Positions 9,111 to 19,754 are shown, counted from the stretch's first letter. The stretch: 64,000 nucleotides of DNA from Azospirillum sp. RU38E (GCF_900188385.1 NZ_FZOI01000002.1:431667-495666), one strand, 5' to 3'. The notes: generated from the letters alone by a model not told the origin. Numbers and translations: made by a program.

Positions 9111-9416
9111 TCAGCCCTGGCCGGCGAAACGGTCGTTGATGCGTGACTTCAGCACATGGGAGGCGCGGAAGACCAGCACCCGGCGCGGCAGAATCGGCAC
9201 CTCTTCCCCGGTCTTGGGGTTGCGGCCGACGCGCTGGCCCTTGGACCGCACGGCAAAACTGCCGAAAGAGGAGATTTTGACCATGTCGCCGCCGGCCAAC
9301 GCGTCCACAATCTCATCCAGCACGCTTTCCACCAGATCGGCGGATTCATTGCGCGACAGGCCGACATGCTGATAGACGGCCTCGCTCAACTGGGCACGGG
9401 TAACGGTATTGCTCAT
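9111..9416 (-). CDS. ihfA: Integration host factor subunit alpha
   Basis: 101 residues, full length for the HU/IHF family. The DNA-bending beta arm '[12 protein letters not shown]' with its intercalating Pro is at about 63-74, and '[20 protein letters not shown]' is the family signature. It pairs with IhfB to bend DNA sharply at specific sites for transcription, recombination and replication. Position after fabH and before merR is the standard alphaproteobacterial order, which supports IhfA rather than HU. Confidence 0.95.
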   Translation of the reverse strand: MSNTVTRAQLSEAVYQHVGLSRNESADLVESVLDEIVDALAGGDMVKISSFGSFAVRSKGQRVGRNPKTGEEVPILPRRVLVFRASHVLKSRINDRFAGQG

Positions 9417-9521
9417 GACGTTTCCCCCAGGCAGTAAAGCCTAGACGGTACTTGCATGATGAAAGCGCGTCAATTCCAGATAGTTGGGCGCGGTTCTTGA
9501 TGCATCGCCAAAAGGCGGAAA

Positions 9522-10496
9522 TCAGTAGCGAACCAGGGCGCCGCCCCAGGTGAAGCCGCCGCCCATCGCCTCCAGCAACAGCACATCACCCCGCTTGATG
9601 CGGCCATCATGCACCGCCTCCACCAACGCCAGCGGAATGGAGGCGGCAGAGGTATTGCCATGGTGATCGACCGTCACCACAACGCGTGCCGGGTCCAGCT
9701 TCAACTTACGGCCAGTCCCTTCAATAATGCGCCGGTTAGCCTGATGCGGCACCAGCCAGTCGATATCCGACGGCTGCATGTCATTGGCGGCCAGGGCTTC
9801 GCGCACCACATCGGCCAGATTGACCACGGCGTGCTTGAATACTTCCTGCCCGCGCATCCGCAGATGGCCCACGGTCTGCGTGCTGGAAGGGCCACCATCG
9901 ACATAAAGCAGATCGTGGTGGCAGCCATCGGAATGCAGATGGGTGGAGAGGATACCCTGGTCGGCCGCCGTGCCCTGCCCTTCCTGTGCCCGCAGCACCA
10001 CCGCCCCGGCACCGTCCCCGAACAGCACACAGGTGGTGCGGTCGGTCCAGTCAAGGATGCGGGAGAAGGTTTCCGCCCCGATCACCAGCACCGTGCGCGC
10101 CTGCCCGGCCTTGATGAAATTATCCGCCACCGACAGGGCATAGATGAAGCCGGAACAGACCGCCTGCACATCAAAGGCAGCACCGCGCTTCATGCCCAGG
10201 CGCGCCTGCACCTTGGTGGCGGTGGCGGGAAAGGTATTATCGGGCGTGGCCGTGGCCAGCACGATCAAATCCAGCTCATCCACCGTCACGCCGGCATGAT
10301 CCAGGGCGGCGATGGCAGCGTGATAAGCCAGATCGCTGGTGGTCTCACCATCAGCAGCAATATGGCGGGATTTGATGCCGGTACGTTCGCTGATCCATTC
10401 ATCCGACGTATCGACGATCTTGGTGAGATCGTCATTGGTCATGACGCGCGCGGGCAGATAGGAGCCGCAGCCCAGGATGATCGATCGGATCGCCAT
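9522..10496 (-). CDS. fabH: Beta-ketoacyl-ACP synthase III
   Basis: 324 residues, the normal FabH length. The catalytic triad is visible: Cys in '[12 protein letters not shown]' (about 113), His in 'VPHQANRRI' (about 250) and Asn in '[10 protein letters not shown]' (about 280). It condenses acetyl-CoA with malonyl-ACP to start fatty-acid synthesis. Its ATG overlaps the plsX stop as TAATG, which indicates translational coupling of the two lipid genes. Confidence 0.96.
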   Translation of the reverse strand: MAIRSIILGCGSYLPARVMTNDDLTKIVDTSDEWISERTGIKSRHIAADGETTSDLAYHAAIAALDHAGVTVDELDLIVLATATPDNTFPATATKVQARLGMKRGAAFDVQAVCSGFIYALSVADNFIKAGQARTVLVIGAETFSRILDWTDRTTCVLFGDGAGAVVLRAQEGQGTAADQGILSTHLHSDGCHHDLLYVDGGPSSTQTVGHLRMRGQEVFKHAVVNLADVVREALAANDMQPSDIDWLVPHQANRRIIEGTGRKLKLDPARVVVTVDHHGNTSAASIPLALVEAVHDGRIKRGDVLLLEAMGGGFTWGGALVRY

Positions 10497-11578
10497 TATT
10501 GAACCGCCGCCTCGCTACCCTGACCATCCGCCTCGGCCTTGGCGGCGGCACTGGCGGCCAGGGCCGCCTGCAATACCGCCAATTGGTCACGGATCTTATC
10601 GTTGAAACCGTGATTGGCCATGTCGGCCGCCACGGCGATGGCGTTGCTGAAGCCGATGGCATCGGTGCCGCCATGGCTTTTCACACAGATGCCACGCAGC
10701 CCCAGGAACATCGCGCCATTATAACGGCGCGGGTCCATGCGCAGGCGCAGCTTGCCAAAGGCGCCACGGGCCAGCAGATAGCCCAGCTTGGCCAGCAGAG
10801 AAGAAGCAAAGGTGCGCTTCAGGAACTCGCTGTAAAGCTTGGCCGTGCCTTCCGCCGCCTTAAGCGCGACATTGCCGGTGAAACCGTCGGTAACGATGAC
10901 ATCGACAGTACCGGCAGCAATATCGTTGCCTTCCACAAAACCGTGGAAGTTCCGGGCCAGTGGCGTGTCACGCAGGGCCGCAGCAGCCTCACGGATCGAC
11001 TCGTGGCCCTTCTGCTCCTCCGACCCGACATTCAGCAGGCCGATGGAAGGTTCCAGCAATCCCAGCACGGTCCGGCTGAATACGGTGCCCATCACAGCGA
11101 ACTGGACAAGATTATCCGCGTCGCATTCCAGATTGGCCCCCATATCCAGCATCACGCTCTCCCCCCGCAAGGTCGGGAAGATGGAGGCGATGGCCGGACG
11201 GTCGATACCGGGCAGCGTTTTCAGCACGAATTTGGCAATCGCCATCAACGCGCCGGTATTCCCGGCGGAGACAACGCAAGCCGCCTCCCCCGCCGCCACC
11301 GCATCGATGGCCAGCCGCATACTGGAATTGCGTCCAGCACGCAAAGCAACAGAGGGTTTGGCATCCATGGCCACAAAATCAGGCGTATGCCGGACGGTGG
11401 AAATGGATTTCAGTGCCGGATGGCGGTCGAGAAGCGCGTTGATACGCGCTTCATCGCCGACAAACAGGAACTCGACATTCGAACAGCGCTCACGCGCCAA
11501 GTCGGCGCCGGCGACGACCATGTCAGGTGCATGGTCGCCACCCATGGCGTCCAAGGCGATCCGCAAGCGCGCAGTCAC
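10496..11578 (-). CDS. plsX: Phosphate acyltransferase PlsX
   Basis: 360 residues. N-terminal '[16 protein letters not shown]' is the PlsX signature, followed by '[10 protein letters not shown]' and '[19 protein letters not shown]'. It converts acyl-ACP to acyl-phosphate for the PlsY step of phospholipid synthesis. It lies 45 bp after rpmF and overlaps fabH by one base, the usual rpmF-plsX-fabH arrangement. Confidence 0.96.
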   Translation of the reverse strand: MTARLRIALDAMGGDHAPDMVVAGADLARERCSNVEFLFVGDEARINALLDRHPALKSISTVRHTPDFVAMDAKPSVALRAGRNSSMRLAIDAVAAGEAACVVSAGNTGALMAIAKFVLKTLPGIDRPAIASIFPTLRGESVMLDMGANLECDADNLVQFAVMGTVFSRTVLGLLEPSIGLLNVGSEEQKGHESIREAAAALRDTPLARNFHGFVEGNDIAAGTVDVIVTDGFTGNVALKAAEGTAKLYSEFLKRTFASSLLAKLGYLLARGAFGKLRLRMDPRRYNGAMFLGLRGICVKSHGGTDAIGFSNAIAVAADMANHGFNDKIRDQLAVLQAALAASAAAKAEADGQGSEAAVQ

Positions 11579-11623
11579 GAGCGTACGTGGTCCCTATACC
11601 GCGAGAAGCCGGAACGGCAATGA

Positions 11624-11812
11624 TTACGCGGCGGCAGCAGCGGTCTGCGTCACTTCACGGCCGTCATACTGGCCGCAGGAGCCGCAGACATGGTGCGGGC
11701 GCTTCAGCTCGCCGCAGTTGCTGCATTCATTGTACGCGGAAGCGGTCAGCCCGTCATGCGAACGGCGCATGTTACGCTTGGACTTGGAGGTCTTTTTCTT
11801 CGGAACGGCCAT
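11624..11812 (-). CDS. rpmF: 50S ribosomal protein L32
   Basis: 62 residues beginning '[20 protein letters not shown]', the L32 N-terminus. It has a CxxC...CxxC zinc ribbon ('CSNCGEL', 'VCGSCG'), so this is the zinc-binding C+ paralogue type. A Zur-like box occurs elsewhere in the window (50279), but no zinc-free paralogue is seen here. Confidence 0.97.
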   Translation of the reverse strand: MAVPKKKTSKSKRNMRRSHDGLTASAYNECSNCGELKRPHHVCGSCGQYDGREVTQTAAAAA

Positions 11813-11912
11813 GATCGTAACTCACAATGTTTTAGGCGGCCAACAAGGGGCCGCCTTGGACAGAGGCGCTTGAATACTGGATATGGTGTGTCAGGGCAAG
11901 CGAGAAACCCGA

Positions 11913-12503
11913 TTATGACGACTTCTTTAAGCGGGACAGGGCCGCAAAAGGGTTCTGACGGGGTGGCTCGGGCGGCAGATCACCCCCATTATCCTGGGTT
12001 GTCGGATCATAATCCTCCAGAATCGGGGTAAATTCCACCCCTGGCACGCGCGGATAAGGTTCCAGCGACAGCGAAAGATTCTGGGCCACCAGTTCGCCAA
12101 TATCGATCCGCCCGCCCGGCATCGGCTCGGGGAAATCCTCATCCCCGCCCAGATATTGAAAATGATCGCTCTCCGCCTCATCCTCCTCCTTGGGGATCAG
12201 ATGATCGGGGGCGAACAGGGCGGAGAAATCCTCCTGCACATGGGCAGGCACCGGTTCCAGGGTCACCACACAGCGCTGCACCACATCGGCCGTCAACTCA
12301 CCGGTGACCTTGATGAACTCCCCCCGCACCCGGCGCAGGCGCATTCTGGCCGTGAGACCGGATAGGGAGATCAGATCGAATCGCTGCGCCAGTGCGGCGC
12401 ATTCCGCCTCGGTCGCCGTCACCACCTCGTGCCCACCGGCCGTGGTCACCTTGTCGGCGATGACGATGCGGGACAGTTCGGGGGCCTGGGATGGGCTGTT
12501 CAT
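11913..12503 (-). CDS. YceD/DUF177 family protein
   Basis: 196 residues. The central 'GELTADVVQRCVVTLEPVP' and C-terminal 'DIGELVAQNLSLSLEPYPR' are DUF177 hallmarks, with the single Cys of the family. It precedes rpmF, as in most bacteria. Members have been linked to 23S rRNA maturation and membrane-lipid balance, but the molecular role is not settled. GGAG precedes the ATG by 8 nt. Confidence 0.9.
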   Translation of the reverse strand: MNSPSQAPELSRIVIADKVTTAGGHEVVTATEAECAALAQRFDLISLSGLTARMRLRRVRGEFIKVTGELTADVVQRCVVTLEPVPAHVQEDFSALFAPDHLIPKEEDEAESDHFQYLGGDEDFPEPMPGGRIDIGELVAQNLSLSLEPYPRVPGVEFTPILEDYDPTTQDNGGDLPPEPPRQNPFAALSRLKKSS

Positions 12504-12575
12504 GATGGCAACTCCACTGAAACGACAAGGATGCGGCCCGCGAAAGCGGGCGGATAGCGGACGGTAACCGACCGC

Positions 12576-13103
12576 TCAGGATATAAAGGTGATGTCCCCG
12601 GCCAGCAGCCGCTCGACAGGGAAGGCTTCCAGATGGGCGAGCTGGCGGCGGGCATAGGCCGCCATGGCGGCCACATGCTCCGGCTCTGGCAGGGTGGAGC
12701 CATAAAGATTGCGATCGAGTGCGGCTTCCAGCGTGGCACCATCGGTACCGGCCAATCCGGTATCATAGGCCTGAACACGCCCATAATAATGACTGGCCAG
12801 TTCCTTCACCCGCTCGCCCACCTTCATGTCGCTGGCCCCCAGTTCGCGCAGATTGAAATCCAGATCGGCGAACATGAAATCAAACAGGGCCTGATTAAAA
12901 TCAGCCACCGCGGGGCCGCCCATGGCCAGCCGGCGCATCACCAGCCAAGCATGAAGGGAAATCGTCTCAAACCGCCCCTCCAGCGTGTCTGGCACGCCCA
13001 GATCGCGAAAAAATACCGGCTGGCGCGCCTGCTCCACAATCGCGCCATAGAGTTCTGCCACGGTGCGTTCCGAGATCTTTTTCCTGAACAGGCGGTTCAA
13101 CAT
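12576..13103 (-). CDS. Ubiquinol-cytochrome c chaperone (CBP3) family protein
   Basis: 175 residues from the ATG at 13103. The frame stays open to 13814, but that extension is antisense to bamE and is not convincing. 'FRDLGVPDTLEGRFETISLH', 'MGGPAVADFNQALFDFMFAD' and 'GASDMKVGERVKELASHYYG' are the core of the CBP3 family (PF03981), which assists cytochrome b/bc1 assembly in mitochondria and alphaproteobacteria. It is divergent from bamE and leads the yceD-rpmF-plsX operon. Confidence 0.9.
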   Translation of the reverse strand: MLNRLFRKKISERTVAELYGAIVEQARQPVFFRDLGVPDTLEGRFETISLHAWLVMRRLAMGGPAVADFNQALFDFMFADLDFNLRELGASDMKVGERVKELASHYYGRVQAYDTGLAGTDGATLEAALDRNLYGSTLPEPEHVAAMAAYARRQLAHLEAFPVERLLAGDITFIS

Positions 13104-13340
13104 GGAAAGCTTCCAAAGCGGCGGTTGAGGGCAACGGAATGGCCGCCGCCATAATATGGCAGGGGCAGTGATTGACATTGCGCCAAAGCCGGTGCCAATG
13201 TCACCGGCCAGATAGGGGGCGGTGCCCCCGGCGTCAAGCATGGCCGATTGTACGACCGCTTGTGTCGTGCTGTCTGGTTCGTGCATAGGCAGCCGGTGCA
13301 CCGGTTCCTGGTGATGATTTTGACAAGAGATGCTCCGTTC

Positions 13341-13808
13341 ATGCGCAAGACCCACGCTTCGCTGCTGTTGACCGCCGGCTTCGCCGGCCTGGCCCTGGCA
13401 GGGTGCAGCCCGATCACTGCGGTCAGGGGCAATCTTGTCGAAGATAGCCGCCTGGCCCAGATCCAGCAGGGCACCACCACCCGCGATCAGGTGCAATATG
13501 TGCTGGGCTCGCCCACATCCACCGGCACGGTGGATGGCGCCACCTGGTATTATATCGGCCGCCACACCGCGCAGGAGGCCTTCTTCGATCCGGAAGTGAC
13601 GGCCCAGCGCATCGTGCGCATCCGCTTTAATGATCAGGGCACGGTGCAGGAGATCAAGGAGATTGATGGCAGCGAGGCCGCCTATGTGGCGCCGGTTGCC
13701 CGCGTCACCCCGACCGAAGGCCATGATATGGGCTTCTTCGAACAGATGCTGAGCAACCTGTCCAAGCCGTCGCGCAAGAAGAAGGATGACGGCAAGAAGA
13801 AGAAGTAA
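13341..13808 (+). CDS. bamE: Outer-membrane assembly lipoprotein BamE (SmpA/OmlA)
   Basis: 155 residues from the ATG at 13341. It has a lipoprotein signal with lipobox 'LALAGC' (Cys about 25). The BamE fold follows: 'IQQGTTTRDQVQYVLGSPTS' and 'WYYIGRHTAQEAFFDP' (about 50-90). The C-terminus is a Lys-rich tail. BamE stabilises the BAM complex that inserts beta-barrel proteins, which suits a genome with many TonB receptors. It is divergent from cbp3, the standard alphaproteobacterial arrangement. Confidence 0.93.
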   Translation: MRKTHASLLLTAGFAGLALAGCSPITAVRGNLVEDSRLAQIQQGTTTRDQVQYVLGSPTSTGTVDGATWYYIGRHTAQEAFFDPEVTAQRIVRIRFNDQGTVQEIKEIDGSEAAYVAPVARVTPTEGHDMGFFEQMLSNLSKPSRKKKDDGKKKK

Positions 13809-13957
13809 TACCAACGGTCATAATTCATGACCGTTGGTACGGCGGCGACCGCCGCCGCGCCGCTCGTGCGGCGTAGCCAAGCCAGCGGATGCTGGCGCCG
13901 GCAACTGAGGGGCAGGAAAGATTGACCAACGGTCAAGATTTCATGCCACTGGTATAA
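13809..13957. repeat. Dispersed multi-hairpin element, copy A
   Basis: It begins one base after the bamE stop. Hairpins in order: H1 arms 13809-13821 and 13827-13839 (TACCAACGGTCAT and its complement), H2 13841-13856 (GGCGGC-gacc-GCCGCC), H3 13858-13873 (CGCCGC-tcgt-GCGGCG), H4 13881-13896 (GCCAGC-ggat-GCTGGC), and an imperfect terminal dyad 13925-13953. The ends read TAATACC...GGTATAAG. It matches copy B on the other strand at 31307-31466, with paired changes in H3 and H4, and more loosely copy C at 46519. It is extragenic, between convergent bamE and hppA. Confidence 0.85.
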
Positions 13958-13983
13958 GTTCGCGCGGCGCGCGGTCTGAAACG

Positions 13984-14021
13984 AAAACAGGCGGCCATCA
14001 CGGGCCGCCTGTTTTGTTTTT
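13984..14021. terminator. Rho-independent terminator between bamE and hppA
   Basis: A perfect 13-bp stem (AAAACAGGCGGCC and its complement) with a 6-nt loop, followed on the plus strand by GTTTTGTTTTT-like sequence. The A/T ends of the stem also give a U-run on the minus strand, so it can serve both convergent genes. Confidence 0.85.
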
Positions 14022-14032
14022 GGCCGCAGTTC

Positions 14033-16159
14033 CTATTGATGGGCCAGAATGGCCAGCAACAACAGGGCCACGATATTGGTGATCTTGATCATCGGGTTCA
14101 CGGCCGGGCCGGCCGTGTCCTTATAGGGATCGCCCACCGTATCGCCGGTCACTGCCGCCTTATGCGCGTCCGAACCTTTGCCGCCATGGTGGCCTTCCTC
14201 GATATATTTCTTGGCATTGTCCCAGGCCCCGCCGCCCGAGGTCATGGAGATGGCGACGAACAGGCCGGTGACGATAACGCCCAGCAACATGGCGCCCACG
14301 GCGGAAAAAGCCGCCCCCTTGCCGGCAATCGCCGCCACCAGGGCGTAAAGCACCAAGGGGGCCAGCACCGGCAACAGGGAAGGCACGATCATTTCCCGGA
14401 TGGCGGAACGGGTCAGCATGTCAACGGCGCGGCCATAATCGGGTTTTGAGGTGCCGGCCATGATGCCCGGATTCTCCCGGAACTGACGGCGCACCTCCTC
14501 CACCACCGAGCCGGCGGCACGGCCCACCGCCGTCATGCCCATGGCCCCGAACAGATAGGGCAGCAGCCCACCCAGAATCAGCCCGACCACGACATAGGGG
14601 TTGGAAAGGCTGAAATCGATCGCCACCCCCGCGAAATAGGGATAGGTCGCAGGATCGGCCATGAAATATTTCAGATCCTCATGATAGGCCGCGAACAGCA
14701 CCAGCGCGCCCAGTCCGGCCGAACCGATGGCATAGCCCTTGGTCACGGCCTTGGTTGTATTGCCCACGGCATCCAGCGCATCGGTGGTGACGCGCACCTC
14801 CTTGGGCAGGTCGGCCATCTCGGCGATGCCGCCGCCATTATCGGTGACGGGGCCATAGGCATCCAGCGCCACCACCATACCCGCCACCGCCAACATGCTG
14901 GTGACCGCAATGGCGATGCCGAACAGGCCCGCCAGCAGATAACAGCCAATGATGGCGGCACAGATCACCAGCGCTGGCAGAGCTGTGGATTCCATGGAAA
15001 TGGCCAAGCCCTGGATGACATTGGTGCCATGGCCGGTGGTGCTGCTCTGCGCCACCGACCTCACCGGGCGATAGCCGGTACCGGTGTAATATTCGGTGAT
15101 CCAGACAATCAGCGCCGTCACCAATTGCCCGATGACAGCGCAATAATAAAGGTCTGTCCCGGTGAAACGAACACCGGCCCCGGTGGCCAGTATGGTGGCG
15201 AACCCTTCGGGCAGCACCCACGCCGTCACAGCGGCAATCGCCCCCAGCGACAGCACCCCGCAGGCGATGAGACCCTTGTAAAGCGCCCCCATGATGTTGC
15301 CGGAACTGCCCAGCCGAACGAAGAAGGTGCCGATGATGGAGGTGATGATACAGGCCCCGCCGATGGCCAGCGGATAGATCAGCATCGCGTCCAGATAGGC
15401 CCCCTGGCCGGCAAAGAAGATGCCGGCCAGCACCATGGTTGCCACCACGGTGACGGCATAGGTTTCAAACAGGTCGGCCGCCATGCCGGCGCAATCGCCG
15501 ACATTATCGCCCACATTATCGGCAATGACGGCGGGATTGCGCGGATCATCCTCCGGAATGCCGGCTTCCACCTTGCCCACCAGATCGGCGCCGACATCGG
15601 CGCCCTTGGTGAAGATGCCGCCGCCCAGCCGGGCGAAGATGGAGATCAGGGAGGCACCGAAGCCAAGGGCCACCAGCGCATCCACCAGCGGTCGGCCGGT
15701 ATAGCCCATGCTGGTCAGCACCAGAAAATAGCCGGCCACCCCCAGCAGGGCGAGGCCGGCCACCAGCATCCCGGTCACCGCGCCGGCGCGAAAGGCCAAC
15801 GACAACCCCTGCGCCAGCCCGTGGCGCGCGGCCTCTGCCGTGCGCACATTGGCACGGACGGAAATATTCATGCCGATATAGCCAGCCGCCGCCGACAGCA
15901 CCGCCCCCAGCACAAAGCCGATGGCGACATGCACACCCAGCAGCACACCCACCAGAATGGCAATCACCACGCCCACCAAAGCGATGGTCGTATATTGCCG
16001 GTTGAGATAGGCGCCGGCCCCGATCTGGATTGCCTGCGCAATTTCCTGCATCCGGGCATTGCCGGGGCTGGCCGCCAGAACCGAACGCGCCGTCGCCAAT
16101 CCGTACAGAATGGCAAGCACGCCGCAGGCCAGCACGAAATAGAGTACGTGCGTGATCAT
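14033..16159 (-). CDS. hppA: Membrane proton-pumping pyrophosphatase
   Basis: 708 residues with about 16 membrane helices, typical length. The PPi-binding signature '[19 protein letters not shown]' is at about 214-232, and '[17 protein letters not shown]' and '[20 protein letters not shown]' complete the active site. '[14 protein letters not shown]' carries the Lys (GNTTKA) that marks the K+-independent H+ class. It couples PPi hydrolysis to proton pumping across the inner membrane. It is monocistronic, with a terminator at 13984. Confidence 0.97.
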   Translation of the reverse strand: MITHVLYFVLACGVLAILYGLATARSVLAASPGNARMQEIAQAIQIGAGAYLNRQYTTIALVGVVIAILVGVLLGVHVAIGFVLGAVLSAAAGYIGMNISVRANVRTAEAARHGLAQGLSLAFRAGAVTGMLVAGLALLGVAGYFLVLTSMGYTGRPLVDALVALGFGASLISIFARLGGGIFTKGADVGADLVGKVEAGIPEDDPRNPAVIADNVGDNVGDCAGMAADLFETYAVTVVATMVLAGIFFAGQGAYLDAMLIYPLAIGGACIITSIIGTFFVRLGSSGNIMGALYKGLIACGVLSLGAIAAVTAWVLPEGFATILATGAGVRFTGTDLYYCAVIGQLVTALIVWITEYYTGTGYRPVRSVAQSSTTGHGTNVIQGLAISMESTALPALVICAAIIGCYLLAGLFGIAIAVTSMLAVAGMVVALDAYGPVTDNGGGIAEMADLPKEVRVTTDALDAVGNTTKAVTKGYAIGSAGLGALVLFAAYHEDLKYFMADPATYPYFAGVAIDFSLSNPYVVVGLILGGLLPYLFGAMGMTAVGRAAGSVVEEVRRQFRENPGIMAGTSKPDYGRAVDMLTRSAIREMIVPSLLPVLAPLVLYALVAAIAGKGAAFSAVGAMLLGVIVTGLFVAISMTSGGGAWDNAKKYIEEGHHGGKGSDAHKAAVTGDTVGDPYKDTAGPAVNPMIKITNIVALLLLAILAHQ

Positions 16160-16315
16160 GTCGTTTCCTTACCCTATGGATGGTGCCGCTTCTTGAGCGA
16201 ACGGGCCGGACGGCCGGCGGCACTCTGGCAAGGGTCAGCATGACACGCACAGGAAACGACATCAATCCGATGCTATCGATTTGATATAGCTTGATCCGAT
16301 ATTTCCCAGCCTTGA

Positions 16316-16780
16316 TCAATAGGCCGGACGCTGGCTGACCGACTGGATCAGCACATCGCGCACGATATCGGGACCGACCACCTTGTCGGTTACCTGCTTC
16401 AATTCATCCTTGATGGCAGGGATATTCAGGATCTGGCCATCAATCACCTGCCCCTTATCCAGGGAGCCATAAAGCGCCTGCACATAGGCATCGATCAGGC
16501 GCGGTCCCTTCGCCCTCACCTCATCGCGGACCGTATCATCATCCACTTCCAGGCTGACCGTGATGATGATGTTCTGCGTCGCCTTGGTCTGGCCCATTAC
16601 CGGCACGATCATCGGTCCGATGGTGGCATAGGAGGGCGGGCCAGTGCGGACCTTCTTCACCGGTTCCTTGGCTTCGGCATGTTCAGCGTCGGCCGGTTTG
16701 GCCAGGAACATGAAATAGGCACCGGCACCGGCGCCGATCAGCACCAGCAGGGCCAGAACAAGGATGATGATTTTCTTCAT
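16316..16780 (-). CDS. fliL: Flagellar basal-body-associated FliL family protein
   Basis: 154 residues. One N-terminal membrane helix (about 4-26) is followed by a linker and a periplasmic domain with 'IIITVSLEVDDDTVRDEV' and 'GPRLIDAYVQAL'. FliL binds stator units and supports torque. No other flagellar gene is nearby, so this is an orphan copy, either the genuine FliL away from its operon or a paralogue. Confidence 0.8.
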   Translation of the reverse strand: MKKIIILVLALLVLIGAGAGAYFMFLAKPADAEHAEAKEPVKKVRTGPPSYATIGPMIVPVMGQTKATQNIIITVSLEVDDDTVRDEVRAKGPRLIDAYVQALYGSLDKGQVIDGQILNIPAIKDELKQVTDKVVGPDIVRDVLIQSVSQRPAY

Positions 16781-16883
16781 GTACGGTCAGCCATCAGCAG
16801 GGTTGCGGCCAGTATAGGCCGCCACCGCGCCGGGCACGAGGGCCAATCGCCCTAAAATATCACAACCCCTTTTTGGCCGACGC

Positions 16884-18029
16884 TCAATGCGGGCTCTTGC
16901 CGCCCTCGCCTGCTTGCGGGGCGGCTGCCGTTTCCGCCGTCAACCCCACCTCCCGGTAATATTGCTCGGCCCCCGGATGCAGGGGTACGGCCAAACCATC
17001 CAGTGCCGTGCGCAGTTGGATGGATTTGCCGCGGGGATGCCCGGCATCCAGCAACAGCCGGGTCTGGTCGTTCCACAGGGCGGCGGTGATGTCATGCACC
17101 AATTGGGGTTTGATATCACCACGCACCAGCCATTGCGCGCCCACCCCCAGGCTGCTGGTGGCCGGCACATTCTCATAAGTACCAGCCTCAATGCGGCTTT
17201 CGGTGAAGAAGGGCAACCGCTTCTTCAACTGTTCCCCTTTGGGATCATCAAAGGGCAACAGGTTGATCGGCAGGCGCCGCGCCAGTTCCGACACCGCCGG
17301 CAACGGATAGCCGCCGACAATGACAAAGGCATCCAGTTCGCCCGCCACCAGCCGGTCACCGGCCGCCGCCGGGCTGAGATAGAAGGGATTGACCGCCTTT
17401 TCCGACAGGCCATAGCTGGCCAGGATAGCGCGCGACGTCACCAGCGTGCCGGAGCCCTGTTCCCCCAGCGCCACCCGCTTGCCCTTCAAATCACCCGGTC
17501 TTTTCAGGCCACTGTCAGCGCGCACAACCAGATGGATGGTTTCGGTATAAAGATTGGCGATGGCGCGCAGATCGGCATAGGCCGTCTTTTCAAAGGGCGC
17601 CTTGCCCTCAATCGCCGCATGGGCAATGTCGGCCTGGACCAGGGCCGATTCCAACCGACGCTGGCGCAGCAGATTGACATTCTCCACCGCACCCGACGTG
17701 GATTGCGCCACCACAATCAGGCCCGGCACGCCGCAGCTGCCCCCCCGGTCACAAGGGCGCGTACCCGGCGGGTTGGAGACTGCATTGGCCAGCAACCCGC
17801 CGATCAGGAAATAGGTACCGCCGGTGGTCGCCGTACCAATCTGGAAAAAGCGCACCTGATCGCCTGGCTGCTGGCCCTGGGCCCCAGGCACCAGACCCAG
17901 CCCCAGAAGGCCGCCCCCTGCCAGCAGCAGCAGCCGTCTTCTTGACGGGGCAGCGGGGTGCAACGGGTCGGAAAGGGTGTCTGCGGGTCCGGCGCGGAAC
18001 TGCATGGCGCGGTGCATCCGATCGCTCAT
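16884..18029 (-). CDS. TAXI-family TRAP transporter solute-binding protein
   Basis: 381 residues. A Tat-like signal 'SRRRLLLLAGGGLLGLGL' is preceded by an N-terminal extension of about 28 residues. 'FQIGTATTGGTYFLIGGLLA' and 'RLESALVQADIAHAAIEG' are TAXI family blocks, with 'VALGEQGSGTLVTSRAIL' in the second lobe. It is expected to bind a small carboxylate in the periplasm. No TRAP membrane subunits are adjacent, so its permease partner must be encoded elsewhere. Confidence 0.85.
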   Translation of the reverse strand: MSDRMHRAMQFRAGPADTLSDPLHPAAPSRRRLLLLAGGGLLGLGLVPGAQGQQPGDQVRFFQIGTATTGGTYFLIGGLLANAVSNPPGTRPCDRGGSCGVPGLIVVAQSTSGAVENVNLLRQRRLESALVQADIAHAAIEGKAPFEKTAYADLRAIANLYTETIHLVVRADSGLKRPGDLKGKRVALGEQGSGTLVTSRAILASYGLSEKAVNPFYLSPAAAGDRLVAGELDAFVIVGGYPLPAVSELARRLPINLLPFDDPKGEQLKKRLPFFTESRIEAGTYENVPATSSLGVGAQWLVRGDIKPQLVHDITAALWNDQTRLLLDAGHPRGKSIQLRTALDGLAVPLHPGAEQYYREVGLTAETAAAPQAGEGGKSPH

Positions 18030-18171
18030 GGTTCAATTGCCCTATGGTGCGCCCCGCCAGCCACTGGCGCAACTGGAACGCCTGCGCAACAACCGGCAGA
18101 AAGCGGTGCATTGAAGAAGTGAGCAAAGGATTTCACCCGGCTGTGGCGAAAATATCGCCAAGCCGAGACCA

Positions 18172-18771
18172 TCACATGACGTCGAGCAGCAACAGCACAC
18201 CGACCAACGCAATGGCGGCCCCCGCAAGCCGGGAAGCCATTGCACCGCCAAACTGGTAAAGCGTCGCCGACAGGCCGACTCCAGCACTCAACGCCAGCAG
18301 GCATCCGGCCACCAGCCCCGGCCAGAACAGCCACTGGCTGCTGGGCGCGCCATCCCATTGTGACAGGGCGATACCGTGCAGCGCCCCGGCAATGGCCGCC
18401 AGCACCAAGCCAAGCACCCTGGGCAGGGAGACGGTGAAGGCCAGCAAACCGCCGAACAGCACCAGTGACGCCTCCAGCGCATAAGCGGCATAGGGGATGT
18501 GAATGCCCGAGCGTGTCAGCACGCCGAACAACAGCCCCGCCACCAGAGCCAGGGCGGCACCGGTGCCAGGGCTGCCCTGGCCCTGCATATCCAGCCACAG
18601 GCCCAGCCCCAGCAGGCCCAGCAGATGCAGATAGGTCAGCACCGGCCCCGCCAGACCGGCGGAAAAGCTGGGCGGCAGCGCTGTGGCGGCGGCCACATCG
18701 CCCGCCAGCACGGCCAACGACAGGGCGGAAATGATCAGGCGGCGGGAGGCAGCACCAGTGCCGCATCGCAT
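18172..18771 (-). CDS. HupE/UreJ family membrane protein
   Basis: 199 residues from the ATG at 18771 (GGAG 9 nt upstream; the frame is open further to 18930). It has about six or seven membrane helices. 'GLLFGVLTRSGIHIPYAAYA', 'EASLVLFGGLLA' and 'GALHGIALSQW' resemble the HupE/UreJ pattern of His-containing helices used for nickel uptake. The classic HupE HP(x)5DH motif is not clearly present, and no hydrogenase or urease gene is near, so the substrate is uncertain. Confidence 0.7.
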   Translation of the reverse strand: MRCGTGAASRRLIISALSLAVLAGDVAAATALPPSFSAGLAGPVLTYLHLLGLLGLGLWLDMQGQGSPGTGAALALVAGLLFGVLTRSGIHIPYAAYALEASLVLFGGLLAFTVSLPRVLGLVLAAIAGALHGIALSQWDGAPSSQWLFWPGLVAGCLLALSAGVGLSATLYQFGGAMASRLAGAAIALVGVLLLLDVM

Positions 18772-18845
18772 CAGAAAAAACTCCGCGTGACGGTGGGAAT
18801 GCCCCCCTTGATCGCCCACCGGATAAGCAGAGGTCAAGGCCACTG

Positions 18846-19754
18846 TCAGCCATCGGCATCGGCCGACTGCCCCGCCGTCACGCTGACGGCCACCCTCATG
18901 CCCAGATAGTCGGCCGGCGCGCCCGTCCATTGTCCGGTCAGCGGCACGGCCTGGCTGGCATCGCGTGTCACCGCCACGCGGATCAGGTTGCGCCCGCCGG
19001 CAATCCCATTGGTGGGATCAAACTCCACCCAGCCGGCACCGGGCAGATAGGTCTGCATCCAGGCATGGGTGGCACCGGCGCCGATGGTGCCGCCCGGTCC
19101 GCCATCCACTGTCGGGTCATAGAGATAGCCGCTGACGAACCGGGCAGCCAGCCCCAGGCTCCGTACCGCCTCCATCATCAACAAGGCGAAATCCCGGCAG
19201 GAACCGCTGCCGCGCGCCAGCGTCTCCACCGGGCTTTGCGTACCTTCCGCATCACGCGGCTGATAGGTGAAGCCGTTGCGGATGGCGGCCGTCATGGCCA
19301 GCAACATGGGCAGGGTTTCCACCAGCCCGCCCGCCCCCGACCGGACAAACCGGCGCGCCCATTCATCAACCTGATGCTCCGGGTCAGGATAATGGCGTTC
19401 CATGGTGCGGCCCAGATCCGGGACCTCCGCCGCGTCATAACTGAACGGGTAATGGCTTGCATGATCCTCAAGCGAGAAATCACCCGGCCCGGTCGGGAAT
19501 TGTTCCAGCACAATCCGGCTTTCGATGCTCAGCCGGCGGGTGCTGATGCCATCGAACCGGGCCAGCGCCACTGAGTTGCCGAACACATCATGCATCCAGC
19601 GCAGGTCGCTGGGCCGCGGATCGATCACCAGCCCGGTTTCCAGCAGGCGCAGATCGTGGCTGTCGCGCGGACGGAACATCATCCGATGCGGCCCCAGCAC
19701 CACCGGATTGGCATAATCATAGGTGGTTTTGTGCGTGACGGTGAGAATGCCCAT
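18846..19754 (-). CDS. Transglutaminase-like cysteine protease family protein
   Basis: 302 residues from the ATG at 19754. The N-terminal Bact_transglu_N domain reads 'MGILTVTHKTTYDYANPVVL'. The transglutaminase core has the catalytic Cys in 'GSGSCRDFALLMMEAVR' (about 195), His in 'GATHAWMQTYLP' (about 235) and Asp in 'GWVEFDPTNG' (about 250). No signal peptide, so probably cytoplasmic. Members are often near proteasome-like or peptide-ligase genes; here it faces HupE and a divergent GST. Confidence 0.87.
   Translation of the reverse strand: MGILTVTHKTTYDYANPVVLGPHRMMFRPRDSHDLRLLETGLVIDPRPSDLRWMHDVFGNSVALARFDGISTRRLSIESRIVLEQFPTGPGDFSLEDHASHYPFSYDAAEVPDLGRTMERHYPDPEHQVDEWARRFVRSGAGGLVETLPMLLAMTAAIRNGFTYQPRDAEGTQSPVETLARGSGSCRDFALLMMEAVRSLGLAARFVSGYLYDPTVDGGPGGTIGAGATHAWMQTYLPGAGWVEFDPTNGIAGGRNLIRVAVTRDASQAVPLTGQWTGAPADYLGMRVAVSVTAGQSADADG

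Noticed and set aside
13104..13814. N-terminal extension of the CBP3-family gene
   Set aside because: The extension is antisense to bamE, shows no family similarity, and the ATG at 13103 begins the recognisable domain.
14681..16243. 520-codon open frame on the plus strand
   Set aside because: Antisense to hppA, extremely His/Gly/Gln-rich, no recognisable domain.
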